From NCBI RefSeq assembly GCF_003415675.1, contig NZ_QFZK01000005.1, positions 62,001 through 126,000 of the forward strand: 64,000 bases of DNA, written 5' to 3'. The first letter of the stretch is position 1, and each line of letters opens with the position of its first letter. Source of the DNA: Rhodoferax lacus. Lineage in GTDB: Bacteria > Pseudomonadota > Gammaproteobacteria > Burkholderiales > Burkholderiaceae_C. Below, in pieces: positions 46,410-58,332 of the stretch. Position numbers and translations under genes: made by a program. A model generated the notes under the pieces. It was not told the origin of the DNA, ran no database searches, and saw only the letters and a program-made list of their open reading frames with translations.

Positions 46410-47191
46410 CCCGACTGACCGGAAAACACGCCCTGCTGACCGGCGCCGCAGGCGGCATTGGCCTGGCAGTGGCCACGGCCTATTTGCATGAAGGTGCCCA
46501 GTGCACCGTGGCCGACATCGGCAAAAGCCCCAGGCCTGAGCTGGCAGCCCTCATGGCCAGCCACCCGGACACACTGCTGTATGTGCCCACCGACGTGACC
46601 CGCTCTGCGGATATCGACGCGCTGATCACCGCAGCCAGCAGCCGCTTTGGCGCGATTACCACGCTCTACAACAACGCCGCCATCTTCGACATGGCGCCGC
46701 TGCTGGAAAGCGACGAGGCCATGTACGACAAGATTTTTGCCGTCAATGTCAAAGGCGCCTTCTTTATCATGCAAAAGGTGCTGGCGCACATGGTGGCCCA
46801 ACAGGTGCAGGGCGGTGCGGTGGTGAATATGGCGTCGCAGGCCGGTCGCCGTGGCGAGGCCCTGGTGTCGCATTACTGCGCCAGCAAGGCCGCCATCATC
46901 AGCTACACGCAGAGCGCTGCGCTGGCCATGGCACCGCACAAGATACGCGTCAACGGCATTGCCCCCGGCGTGATCGCCACGCCCATGTGGAAGCACGTAG
47001 ACGCCCTGTTTGCCAAATACGAAAACCTGCCCATCGGCGAGAAGAAAAAGCGCGTGGGCGAGGCCGTGCCGCTTGGGTACATGGGCGACCCCACTGACAT
47101 CTGCGGCGCAGCCATCTTCCTGGCCAGCGATGAGGCCTCCTACATCACGGCGCAAACCCTGAATGTGGATGGCGGCAGCGTCATGTCCTGA
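46406..47191 (+). CDS. Sorbitol-dehydrogenase-like SDR (SmoS type)
   Basis: A 261-aa classical short-chain dehydrogenase with TGAAGGIGLA (cofactor), NNAA, catalytic Ser in NMASQAGRRGE, and YCASK. The motifs VNMASQAGRRGEALVSHYCA and KYENLPIGEKKKRVGEAVPL closely follow Rhodobacter SmoS (L-iditol/sorbitol 2-dehydrogenase). It likely oxidises sorbitol to fructose or galactitol to tagatose. Overlaps dalD by 4 bp, so the operon handles more than one polyol. Confidence 0.85.
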   Translation: MTRLTGKHALLTGAAGGIGLAVATAYLHEGAQCTVADIGKSPRPELAALMASHPDTLLYVPTDVTRSADIDALITAASSRFGAITTLYNNAAIFDMAPLLESDEAMYDKIFAVNVKGAFFIMQKVLAHMVAQQVQGGAVVNMASQAGRRGEALVSHYCASKAAIISYTQSAALAMAPHKIRVNGIAPGVIATPMWKHVDALFAKYENLPIGEKKKRVGEAVPLGYMGDPTDICGAAIFLASDEASYITAQTLNVDGGSVMS

Positions 47192-47208
47192 AGCGTAATA
47201 TCTCCCGC

Positions 47209-48144
47209 ATGCCAGCCCTGTCCACCAAGCCGCGCCAGACCAAGCCCGAACTCGAGCACGACTACAGCCGCTCGCCCGAGCTGGGCTACGAGCGCCCCGA
47301 AGAGGTGGGCATCATCCGCTGCCTGTCGCATGGTTTTCCAACGCCCTTGGCGCGCTGGCACTACCACGACGAGTATGAGCTGCACCTGATCACCGCCAGC
47401 TCCGGCAAGGCCTTTGTGGGTGACTGGATTGGCCAGTTCCAGCCCGGCCATCTGGTGCTGACCGGCCCGCGCCTGCCGCACAACTGGGTCAGCATGGACT
47501 TGCCAGACGCGGGCGTGCCGGAGCGCGATCTGGTGATCCAGTTTCCGCACGCGCCCATGGAGGAAGCCAGCCGCCATATTCCGGAAATGCGCGCCGTGCT
47601 GCCGCTGCTGGAGCGGGCCAAGCATGGCATCGAGTTTTTTGACCTGGGCCCGCAGGCGCTGCAGCACTGGCAGCAGGTCAAGTCCACGCAAGGGCTGGCG
47701 CGCTTTGGCGCTTTTTGTGAATTCATGGGCGTGCTGGCGCAGTGCAAGGACTACCGGCTGCTGTCGAATGCGCAGATCCAGAGTGTGGACAACGACGCGC
47801 AGCTGGACCAGATCAACGCCATCCTGAGCCGCATCACCGACAAGCTGGGCGAGCCCCTGTCGGCAGCCTCGCTGGCCGAGGAACTGGGCATGAACGAGAG
47901 CCGTTTTTCGCGCTTCTTTCGCCGTGCCACTGGCAACACCTTTACCGACTTTGTCAACCATGTGCGCATCAACCGCGCCTGCCAGTTCCTGATGGAATCC
48001 GACCGGCAGATCACCAGCATTGCCTATGACGTGGGCTTCAACAACATCGCCAACTTCAACCGCCGCTTTCTGGACATCAAAGGCATGACGCCGCGCGAGT
48101 TTCGCAGGCAGGTTGCCAACCGCTTTGGGGTCACCAAAGGCTGA
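47209..48144 (+). CDS. AraC-family regulator of the polyol operon
   Basis: A 311-aa AraC/XylS regulator. The N-terminal cupin-like sensing domain has WHYHDEYELHLITASSGKAF. The C-terminal double helix-turn-helix has LAEELGMNESRFSRFFRRAT and ITSIAYDVGFNNIANFNRRF. It probably activates the operon when polyol binds. TAATAT lies 7 nt before the ATG and there is no Shine-Dalgarno, so it may have its own leaderless promoter 17 bp after the SDR stop. Its tail overlaps the convergent patatin gene by 14 bp. Confidence 0.93.
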   Translation: MPALSTKPRQTKPELEHDYSRSPELGYERPEEVGIIRCLSHGFPTPLARWHYHDEYELHLITASSGKAFVGDWIGQFQPGHLVLTGPRLPHNWVSMDLPDAGVPERDLVIQFPHAPMEEASRHIPEMRAVLPLLERAKHGIEFFDLGPQALQHWQQVKSTQGLARFGAFCEFMGVLAQCKDYRLLSNAQIQSVDNDAQLDQINAILSRITDKLGEPLSAASLAEELGMNESRFSRFFRRATGNTFTDFVNHVRINRACQFLMESDRQITSIAYDVGFNNIANFNRRFLDIKGMTPREFRRQVANRFGVTKG

Positions 48145-50457
48145 AGCGCCGCCCCAGCTGCAGAAAGATGTTGTGATTGCCGCCGCTGCCTGCAGCCACG
48201 CCCAGGAACACGTCGCCTATCTTGCTGTCCACGCCAATGAAGGCGGTGTTGCTGTATTTGATGCTCGACTCGCGGGAGCTCAGCCAGGCGTCTCCGGCTT
48301 CGGTCACAAAGCCCACATAGGTGGGCTGGTGCAGGATGCCGCCATCGGTCAGGCGGTACATATACGTGCCCTGCAGATGCACCAGCCTGTCGCCAATGAG
48401 CTGGCCCATCTGGTAGGCGCCCATGGATTGGAAGCCGCCCAGATACAGAGGGGCCAGCGATGTGGGCAGCGCGCAGCCATTGCAGTCAAAGATATGGTCG
48501 GCTCCCAGGTCCAGCCCCAAATTGATCACGTGCGGCCCCACACGGGTGGCCCACAAGGCGTTGGCGCGGTAGCTGGTGTAGTCGTTGTTGCTGGTGACGC
48601 CCTGGGCTGCCTCCACGTTGATGTAGTAGCCCCGCGTCGGGAAAGAGGGGGAGTCCAGCAGGTCTGCGGTGAATTGCATATTGATGCCGGCAAACTCCCA
48701 CTGCGCATCCCGTGGCTGGTAGACGGCCGGGCTGCCACCGTCCGTGGGGTAGCTCAACGTTTTGGCCGTGTCTATCGTGACCTGGGTGTTGTTGGCCACC
48801 ACGCCGATTTTGGCCGTGGCCTTCTGGCTCAGGTCATACGACAGGTTCAGGCCCAGCTCCTGGCGGCGCAGAGTGCTGGTGGCCAGCTTTTGGGCAATGG
48901 AGACGTCGGGCCGGTAGAGCGGCAACTCACTGCTGTTGTAGGAAGCAAAGCCGTTCAGGCCCCAGCGTTCACCGAGTGGCTGGAACAGGCTGACTGCCAG
49001 CTCGCTTTGGGATCCGGCGCGCACATCGGCCTGCAACTCCAGCCCCGAAGGTGTCAGCCACGGCCTGCGGTAGCCCACCCCGAAAGAGAACAGGTTGGTG
49101 CCACTGCTCTCGCTGTAAAAGCTCAGGCTGGTCTTGAGAAAGTTGGGGCCGTAGGTTTTCTCATTCACATCCACCACCAGTTCGTACTGGCTGCCCTGCA
49201 ACTGGGTCAGCCGGTAGTTGACGCGTTCGAAATTGCCGCTGGCATACAACTCGTCGAGCTTCTGGCCAACGGCGTGGGCCTGGTATTGGGTGCCCAGCAG
49301 GGACTGTAGTTCGCGTTCAATGTAGGCGGAGGTGACGTTCTTGTTGCCAGTCACACGCAACTGCTGGATGGTGATGCTGCGCTGGGCGAAGTCGGGCATG
49401 GGTTGACTCGGGTCTGCCGTCGTCACAGCAGCCACCTGGGCCAAGAGCCTGAGTTTGTTGTCCTGCGCTTGCACCGCCTCTTCACCGGCCAGGATGATCT
49501 GCGCCGGTTTGTCAAAGCTGCCGAAGCCGAAGTCCTGCAACTGCGGGCGCACCAGAATGTCCTGGGCCCGCAGCAAGGCGATGTTGCGGCGCTCGTTTTG
49601 CCGCATCAGGATATCGAGCATGCGGTTGGCCACGCTCAGTGCATTGCCGGCGTCCAGGGTCTCGCCAATTTTGTCGCTGTCGCCCAGGTAAGAGGCCACG
49701 ATCACGTCCGCGCCCTCGCGCAGTGCCACTTCCACTGGCAGATTGGCCACCAGGCCGCCGTCCACATAGGTCTCGCCCTCGATTTCCACCGGCGCAAATA
49801 CGCCGGGTGCGGCCATGCTGGCGCGTACCGCCAGCGCCAGGCTGCCGTGGTCAAAGGCGACCAGTTCGCCGTCGCGGTAGCGCGTGGCCACCGCGCGGAA
49901 GGGAATCTTCAGTTGGTCAAAGCTGCTGTTGGGCGCCACGTTGGCCGTGAGCTCTTGCATCAGCGCCAGAAAGCGCTGGCCGTCACTGACGCCGCGCGCA
50001 AAGGTGAGTGCGCCGTTCTTCACGCCCAGCTCCAGGTCCACCGGATAGCGCTGCTGGTACTCGCGGCCGCGGTGAGGCAGTTCGGTGCGGTCCAACTGGT
50101 CCAGCGCGACGCGCCCGGGGTCCAGGCTGGCGATGACTTTTTCGATCTGCCCGGTGTCCATGCCGCTGGCATACAGGCCGCCAATCACCGCGCCCATGCT
50201 GGTGCCGATGATCTTGGCGATTTTGATGTGGTCTTGTTCCAGCCGGCGCAGCAGCGCCAGGTGGGCAAAGCCCTTGGCGCCACCGCCGGCCAGGACCACG
50301 GTGACGCGTGGCATGCTGCGTTCGGCCGCGCCCATTGTGGCCGACGGTGCATCCGCTGTCTGGGCCTGGGCCCAGGGCGCTACAAGGCTGGTGGCCAGCA
50401 GCGCAGCCAGCCAGAGGCTGCGCAGGGTAGGGGAAAGACGGATTCGTTTCTGGGTGT

Positions 50458-50461
<4 letters not shown>
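48131..50461 (-). CDS. Patatin-like type Vd autotransporter phospholipase (PlpD-like)
   Basis: A 776-aa protein with a signal peptide (about 1-33, ending WAQAQ). The patatin domain has oxyanion loop [13 protein letters not shown], nucleophile Ser in [11 protein letters not shown] and catalytic Asp in [17 protein letters not shown]-like region follows near [22 protein letters not shown]-terminal 16-strand-type barrel ends RRFSLW, with the terminal aromatic expected for BAM substrates. This is the architecture of PlpD: a secreted lipase delivered by its own barrel. The start overlaps the gcvP stop by 4 bp, so translation is coupled to the glycine cleavage operon. Confidence 0.9.
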
Positions 50462-53379
<2,918 letters not shown>

Positions 53380-53390
53380 GGCAATCAATC

Positions 53391-53765
53391 TCAGGCGGAG
53401 GCGGAAAAGGTGGTGTAGTCGGGGCCGTCCATCAGCGCGTCAAACTGCGCACGGTCGGCCACGGTGATCTTGAAGAACCAGCCCTTGCCCTCTGGAGCGC
53501 TGTTGGCCAGGGAGGGGTCGGCACGCAGCTCTTCGTTCACCTCGGTCACGGTGCCGTCCAGCGGCATGTAGACATCGGCTGCCGCCTTGACCGACTCGAC
53601 CACACCGGCCACATCGCCCTTGGCGTATGTCTTGCCCACTTCGGGCAGGTCCACAAACACCACATCGCCCAGCGCGTCCTGCGCGTGGACGGTGATGCCG
53701 ACCACAGCGTTGCCGTTGTCTTCGAGCTGCAGCCATTCGTGGTCAGGGGTGTATTTGATGGTCAT
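53391..53765 (-). CDS. gcvH: Glycine cleavage system H protein
   Basis: A 124-aa lipoyl carrier starting [20 protein letters not shown]. The lipoylated Lys is in [19 protein letters not shown]. It shuttles the aminomethyl group between GcvP and GcvT. AAGGAA is upstream of the ATG. Distance to gcvT is 79 bp. Confidence 0.97.
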   Translation of the reverse strand: MTIKYTPDHEWLQLEDNGNAVVGITVHAQDALGDVVFVDLPEVGKTYAKGDVAGVVESVKAAADVYMPLDGTVTEVNEELRADPSLANSAPEGKGWFFKITVADRAQFDALMDGPDYTTFSASA

Positions 53766-53844
53766 GGGGAAGGTTCCTTTTGAGGTTGATTTCAGGTTAA
53801 GGGAGTGTTCAATTACAGCGCATCTGCAGGCCTGAGCCAGCACA

Positions 53845-54993
53845 TCAGCCGCGGAAATAATGGGTGGGGTTGAAGGGCATGGGCGCCACTTCCATGGGCA
53901 CCGGCTTGCCACGCACGATGGCGTTCACGCGCGTGCCCAGGGCCGCAAAAGCGGGTGCCACATAGCCCATGGCAATCGGCCTGTCGACGGTTGGGCCCAG
54001 CAGGCCGCTGCTGACCTCGCCTATTGCGTTGCCCTGCAGGTCCTCTAGCCGCACATGCTCGCGCACGGGAATGCGCTCCAGCGCCACCAGGCCCACGCGT
54101 ACACGGGAGAGGGATGCGGGGCTGGCTATCGCAGCCAATATGTTGTCGGCGCCCGGGAAGCCGCCCGCGCGCGCGCCGCCGGCGCGCCGCACCTTCTGGA
54201 TGGCCCAGAGCAGGTTGGCTTCCACCGGGCTGGTGCTGGCATCAATGTCATTGCCATGCAGGCACAAACCGGCCTCCAAGCGCAACGAGTTGCGTGCGCC
54301 CAGGCCTATGGGTTTCACCTCGGGTTGTGCCAACAGGGCGCGTGCCAGCGCGTCTGCCTGCGCGTGGTGCACCGAGATCTCGAAGCCGTCTTCGCCGGTA
54401 TAGCCGCTGCGCGTCAGGAACACAGGGATGCTGAGCGTGCCGGTGTTCACCACAAAGTGTCCGCCGGTCATGAACACCAGCTTCTCCACACCCGGCGCCA
54501 AGCGCGAAAGGGCTGTCACCGCCTGTGGGCCTTGCAGCGCCAGCAGCGCCATCTCCGGCATGGGGATGACCTGGCAGCGCGCGCCGATGCGGGCCTGAAT
54601 GTGGGCGATATCAGCTACCTTGCAGGCGCCGTTCACCACCACAAAAATATCGTCCGCACGGCGCACAAACATCAGGTCGTCCATGATGCCGCCGGCCTCA
54701 TTGAGCAAGAGACCATAGCGCTGCTTGCCCACGGCCAGGTCGATCACGTCCACCGGCATCAGGCTCTCGAAGGCTGCCGCAGCCTCCGGCCCCACCAGGC
54801 GCAGCTGCCCCATGTGGGACACGTCAAACAGGCCGGCGGCAGTGCGGGTGTGGTGGTGCTCGGCCATCAGGCCTGCGGGGTACTGCACCGGCATGGAGTA
54901 GCCGGCAAAGGGCACCATGCGCGCGCCGAGTTCGATGTGCAGGGCGTTCAGGGGCGTGGTCAGCAGGGCGGCAGAAACAGGGGTGTCGGACAA
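53845..54993 (-). CDS. gcvT: Glycine cleavage system aminomethyltransferase (T protein)
   Basis: From the TTG at 54993 this is a 382-aa T protein (MSDTPVSAALLTTPLNALHI) with LFDVSHMGQ, GGIMDDLMFVRR, TRSGYTGEDGFEI and GLGARNSLRLEAGLCLHGND. It releases ammonia and passes the methylene group to tetrahydrofolate. TTG is chosen because GGAG sits 7 nt upstream and no ATG fits the conserved N-terminus. It is first in the gcvT-H-P operon, directly under a glycine riboswitch. Confidence 0.96.
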   Translation of the reverse strand: MSDTPVSAALLTTPLNALHIELGARMVPFAGYSMPVQYPAGLMAEHHHTRTAAGLFDVSHMGQLRLVGPEAAAAFESLMPVDVIDLAVGKQRYGLLLNEAGGIMDDLMFVRRADDIFVVVNGACKVADIAHIQARIGARCQVIPMPEMALLALQGPQAVTALSRLAPGVEKLVFMTGGHFVVNTGTLSIPVFLTRSGYTGEDGFEISVHHAQADALARALLAQPEVKPIGLGARNSLRLEAGLCLHGNDIDASTSPVEANLLWAIQKVRRAGGARAGGFPGADNILAAIASPASLSRVRVGLVALERIPVREHVRLEDLQGNAIGEVSSGLLGPTVDRPIAMGYVAPAFAALGTRVNAIVRGKPVPMEVAPMPFNPTHYFRG

Positions 54994-55006
54994 GAGCAAT
55001 CTCCAG

Positions 55007-55071
55007 CAAGAAAAACAAGGGGCAAACAGGTTACGCGCGGCGTGTTGCGACAACACGCCATGCTTTGCCCC
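55007..55071 (-). terminator. Terminator-like expression platform of the glycine riboswitch
   Basis: On the minus strand GGGGCAAA (55071-55064) pairs with TTTGCCCC (55026-55019), enclosing the perfect inner hairpin GGCGTGTTG-TCG-CAACACGCC (55059-55039). A T-rich run TTGTTTTTCTTG follows. The gcvT ribosome site is immediately downstream. It looks like an intrinsic terminator whose formation is controlled by the aptamers. Confidence 0.68.
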
Positions 55072-55077
55072 CGCTGT

Positions 55078-55297
55078 CCTCTTTACCTGAGAGATTGGCC
55101 ACTGGTCAGCACGGGGCTGGCAGTGATTTGCTCCTTCGGTGGCCTGCAACGCATGCAGACTCTCTCCAGTGGGGTGTCATGCTGCGGGTATGAACCGCAA
55201 CACGCTTGTCAGTCCTTTTGCCTGAGCGTTCAGACTGCTGTGATCAGCAACCCTGCGCCTTCGGCGGCCTCCTCAAAGAAAGGCTCTCTCCTGACCT
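55078..55297 (-). promoter_or_regulatory. Tandem glycine riboswitch
   Basis: Two similar aptamers lie on the minus strand upstream of gcvT. Aptamer I (about 55297-55208) has GGAGAGAGCC, GCCGCCGAAGGCGCAGG and GCTCAGGCAAAAGGACTGAC. Aptamer II (about 55172-55078) has GGAGAGAGTC, GGCCACCGAAGGAGCAAA and TCTCAGGTAAAGAGGAC. The paired GGAGAGA...CCGAAGG...CAGG(C/T)AAA-GGAC pattern and the gcvT position identify it. It should switch gcv expression on when glycine is high. Confidence 0.95.
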
Positions 55298-55361
55298 GGT
55301 TGATTCTACATGCGCTGATTGCGACCTTTTCCGATTTGTTTGCGTCAGATGCCATCAGGCG

Positions 55362-55389
55362 AAAAAAAGCCCATCGGGTGATGGGCTTT
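55362..55389 (-). terminator. Rho-independent terminator after ETF-QO gene
   Basis: Minus strand AAAGCCCATC-ACCC-GATGGGCTTT with a T-run, 17 bp after the stop of the 55406-57097 gene. It insulates that operon from the glycine riboswitch. Confidence 0.9.
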
Positions 55390-55405
55390 GCAGGGCATGC
55401 GCGTC

Positions 55406-57097
55406 TTACATATCCGCGTAGTTAGGTCCACCGCCGCCTTCGGGCGTAACCCACACAATGTTTTGCGTCGGGTCCTTGATGTCGCAGGTCTTGCAGTGCA
55501 CACAGTTTTGCGCGTTGATCTGCAGGCGGTCTTTGCCTTCTTCCGTCTTCACATACTCGTACACACCGGCCGGGCAGTAGCGTGCCTCGGGGCCTGCGTA
55601 CTTGGCCAGGTTGATGCTCACCGGCACCGATGCATCTATGAGCGTCAGGTGGGCTGGCTGGTTTTCCTCGTGGTTGACGTTGGAGAGGAAGATGCTGGAG
55701 TTGCGGTCGAAGGTGAGCTTGCCATCGGGCTTGGGGTAGACGATGGGCTTGCACTCGGCTGCGGGCAACAGGTACGCATGGTCGGGCTTGTCGCGGCGGA
55801 TGGTCCAGGGGAAGTGGCCGCGCAGGGCGAACTGCTCAATGCCGTTCATAAGCGAGGCCACGGTCAGGCCCTTCTTGAACCAGGTCTTGAAGTTGCGTGC
55901 CTTGTTCAGCTCGGTGAACAGCCAGCTCTTCTCAAAGGCTTCGGGGTAGGCGCTCAGCTCGTCGTGCTGGCGTCCGGCCTGCAGCGCGTCAAAAGCGGCG
56001 TCTGCGGCCAGCATGCCGGTCTTGATGGCGGCGTGGCTGCCCTTGATGCGGCTGGTGTTCAAAAAGCCTGCATCGCAACCCACCAGGGCGCCACCGGGGA
56101 ACACGGTCTTGGGCAGCGACATCAGGCCACCGGCCGTGATGGCGCGTGCGCCATAGGCCAGGCGTTTGCCGGTGACTTCGCCCTTGCTGTTTTCCAGGTA
56201 GTAGCGCACGTTGGGGTGGGTCTTCCAGCGCTGGAATTCCTCAAACGGGCTCAGGTAGGGGTTGCTGTAGTTCAGGCCGGTGACAAAGCCCATGGCAATC
56301 TTGTTGTCCGCCATGTGGTACATGAAGGCGCCGCCGTAGGTGGCGTCGTCCATGGGCCAGCCTGCCGTGTGCAGGGCAAAGCCGGGCTGGTGGCGCTCGG
56401 GGTCAATCTCCCACACCTCCTTGATGCCCAGGCCGTAGGTCTGCGGGTCGGTGCCGTCATCGAGCTTGTATTTGGCAATCAGCTGTTTGCCCAGGTGGCC
56501 GCGAGAGCCTTCGGCAAACACCGTGTATTTGCCCAGCAACTCCATGCCGATCTGGAAGTTGTCGCCCGGCACGCCGTCCTTGCCCACGCCCATATTGCCG
56601 GTGGCCACCCCTTTGACGGAGCCGTCATCGTTGTAGAGCACTTCGGCTGCGGTAAAGCCGGGGAAGATTTCCACGCCCAGGCTTTCCGCCTGCGTGGCCA
56701 GCCAGCGTGTGACTTCCGCCAAGCTGATGATGTAGCAGCCGTGGTTTTGCACGCAGGCCGGCAGGAACATATCGGGCGTGCGGAAGGCCGACTTCTCGCC
56801 CAGGAAGATCACAGCGTCTTCTGTGACCAGTTGGTTCAGGGGCGCGCCCAGCGCCTTCCAGTCAGGAATCAGTTCGTCCAGTGCGATTGGGTCCATGATG
56901 GCGCCCGACAGAATGTGTGCGCCCGGCTCGGAGCCCTTTTCCAGCACCACCACCGACACGTCCTTGCCGCTCTCGGCAGCACGCTGCTTCAGGCGGATGG
57001 CTGCCGCCAAACCTGCGGGCCCTCCACCCACGACCACCACGTCGTATTCCATTGATTCACGTGGGCCGAACTGGGCCAGGATTTCCTGATTGGTCAT
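55406..57097 (-). CDS. Electron transfer flavoprotein-ubiquinone oxidoreductase
   Basis: A 563-aa ETF-QO. FAD-binding YDVVVVGGGPAGLAAAIRLK is near the N-terminus, with the ubiquinone/membrane-associated middle. A C-terminal 4Fe-4S cluster has Cys residues in YCPAGVYEY and NCVHCKTCDIKDPTQNI. It passes electrons from ETF (fed by acyl-CoA and amino acid dehydrogenases) to ubiquinone. It lies 77 bp downstream of an acyl-CoA-type SDR on the same strand, which supports a fatty acid or branched-chain amino acid degradation role. Confidence 0.97.
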   Translation of the reverse strand: MTNQEILAQFGPRESMEYDVVVVGGGPAGLAAAIRLKQRAAESGKDVSVVVLEKGSEPGAHILSGAIMDPIALDELIPDWKALGAPLNQLVTEDAVIFLGEKSAFRTPDMFLPACVQNHGCYIISLAEVTRWLATQAESLGVEIFPGFTAAEVLYNDDGSVKGVATGNMGVGKDGVPGDNFQIGMELLGKYTVFAEGSRGHLGKQLIAKYKLDDGTDPQTYGLGIKEVWEIDPERHQPGFALHTAGWPMDDATYGGAFMYHMADNKIAMGFVTGLNYSNPYLSPFEEFQRWKTHPNVRYYLENSKGEVTGKRLAYGARAITAGGLMSLPKTVFPGGALVGCDAGFLNTSRIKGSHAAIKTGMLAADAAFDALQAGRQHDELSAYPEAFEKSWLFTELNKARNFKTWFKKGLTVASLMNGIEQFALRGHFPWTIRRDKPDHAYLLPAAECKPIVYPKPDGKLTFDRNSSIFLSNVNHEENQPAHLTLIDASVPVSINLAKYAGPEARYCPAGVYEYVKTEEGKDRLQINAQNCVHCKTCDIKDPTQNIVWVTPEGGGGPNYADM

Positions 57098-57174
57098 GGA
57101 GAGGGCTCGCTTGATTACGGGTTGAAAGTTGCTGGCGATTTTATTCGCGGAATGGGCGCGCGACTTTCTGCACC

Positions 57175-57933
57175 TTAGCGGGGTGCCAGACGGATGGCGC
57201 CATCAAGACGGATCACTTCGCCATTGAGCATGTCGTTCTCAAAAATATGGCGTGCCAGCTTGGCGTAGTCCTGTGGTGTGCCCAGGCGGGAAGGGAAGGG
57301 CACGGCGGCTGCCAGCGAGTCCTGCACATCTTGGGGCATGCCAAACATCATGGGTGTGCCGAAGATGCCGGGTGCAATTGTCATGTTGCGAATGCCATTG
57401 CGCGCCAGGTCGCGGGCTATCGGGAGCGTCATGCCCACCACACCGCCCTTGGAGGCGCTGTAGGCGGCCTGGCCCATCTGGCCGTCATAGGCTGCCACCG
57501 ATGCGGTGGAAATCAGCACACCGCGCTCGCCAGTGGACTCGGGCTCGTTCTTGGCCATGGCCTCGGCAGCCAGGCGGATCATATTGAAGCTGCCCACCAG
57601 ATTGACGGTGATGCACTTGGTAAACGTGGACAGGGTGTGTGCGCCGTTCTTGCCAATGGTTTTTTCACCGGGGGCAATGCCCGCGCAATTCACCAGACCC
57701 ATGAGCTTGCCCATGGAGACAGCCTTGGCCACCACGGCCTGGCCATCAGCCTCGCTGGACACATCGCACTTTACAAACGCGCCGCCAATTTCCTTGGCGA
57801 TGGCCTCGCCTTTTTCCACCTGCATATCGGCAATCACAACCCGTCCGCCCAAACCGGTCAGCATACGTGCCGTGCCTTCGCCCAAGCCCGATGCGCCGCC
57901 TGTCACGATAAAAACCTTGCCTGCGATATCCAT
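57175..57933 (-). CDS. 3-hydroxyacyl-CoA dehydrogenase-type SDR (HSD17B10-like)
   Basis: A 252-aa SDR with TGGASGLGEG, NCAGIAPGEKTIGKNG, catalytic Ser in LISTASVAAYDGQMGQ and YSASKGG. The IAPGIFGTPMMFGMPQDVQD block is typical of the type II 3-hydroxyacyl-CoA / 2-methyl-3-hydroxybutyryl-CoA dehydrogenases of isoleucine and fatty acid breakdown. A palindromic operator lies upstream, and ETF-QO follows. Confidence 0.87.
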   Translation of the reverse strand: MDIAGKVFIVTGGASGLGEGTARMLTGLGGRVVIADMQVEKGEAIAKEIGGAFVKCDVSSEADGQAVVAKAVSMGKLMGLVNCAGIAPGEKTIGKNGAHTLSTFTKCITVNLVGSFNMIRLAAEAMAKNEPESTGERGVLISTASVAAYDGQMGQAAYSASKGGVVGMTLPIARDLARNGIRNMTIAPGIFGTPMMFGMPQDVQDSLAAAVPFPSRLGTPQDYAKLARHIFENDMLNGEVIRLDGAIRLAPR

Positions 57934-57955
57934 GAAAAACTCCTTAAGCCAGTAG

Positions 57956-57977
57956 TTGACGTTTACGTAAACGTTAA
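57956..57977. promoter_or_regulatory. Palindromic operator upstream of the SDR-ETF-QO genes
   Basis: TTGACGTTTACGTAAACGTTAA holds a perfect 16-bp palindrome ACGTTTAC/GTAAACGT (57959-57974) about 25 bp before the SDR start. It resembles the operators of LiuR/TetR-type regulators of branched-chain amino acid and fatty acid catabolism in proteobacteria. The regulator is not in the window. Confidence 0.65.
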
Positions 57978-58036
57978 ATTATGGCGCATCGCGCCTGTGC
58001 TTCTGGTGACTTGCCGGATTTTGATCGAAACATTAC

Positions 58037-58045
58037 TGCTATAAT
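58037..58045 (+). promoter_or_regulatory. Extended -10 promoter of the tRNA-Val gene
   Basis: TGC-TATAAT gives a perfect -10 with the TGN extension, about 16 bp before the mature tRNA 5' end. No good -35 at 16-18 bp spacing is visible, as expected for extended -10 promoters. Confidence 0.75.
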
Positions 58046-58060
58046 CTAAGGCTACGATCC

Positions 58061-58137
58061 AGGCGCATAGCTCAGCTGGTTAGAGCACCACCTTGACATG
58101 GTGGGGGTCGTTGGTTCGAGTCCAATTGCGCCTACCA
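58061..58137 (+). tRNA. tRNA-Val (anticodon GAC)
   Basis: The cloverleaf folds cleanly: acceptor AGGCGCA/TGCGCCT, D-arm GCTC...GAGC, anticodon stem CCACC/GGTGG with loop TTGACAT (anticodon GAC), T-arm GTTGG-TTCGAGT-CCAAT. CCA is genomically encoded. It reads GUC/GUU valine codons. Promoter and terminator flank it closely, so it is a single-gene transcription unit. Confidence 0.96.
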
Positions 58138-58144
58138 AACATGG

Positions 58145-58174
58145 AGCCCTTTCTCTTTTGAGAAAGGGCTTTTC
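58145..58174 (+). terminator. Rho-independent terminator after tRNA-Val
   Basis: AGCCCTTTCTC-TTTT-GAGAAAGGGCT forms an 11-bp perfect stem followed by TTT, 7 nt after the tRNA. Confidence 0.92.
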
Positions 58175-58332
58175 TGTTGGTGCCGCTGACTTGATAACCC
58201 TTGTCAAACTCAGCTCATATGTGTGAATCAGTGAGCATTTTGCTCCGCAGTCTGTACCTCATATCCGACAAGCGGGTACAGGTATCCAAATATCAATGCA
58301 CCAGATGGTCGGCGTCCCCTACTATTTGGCTT

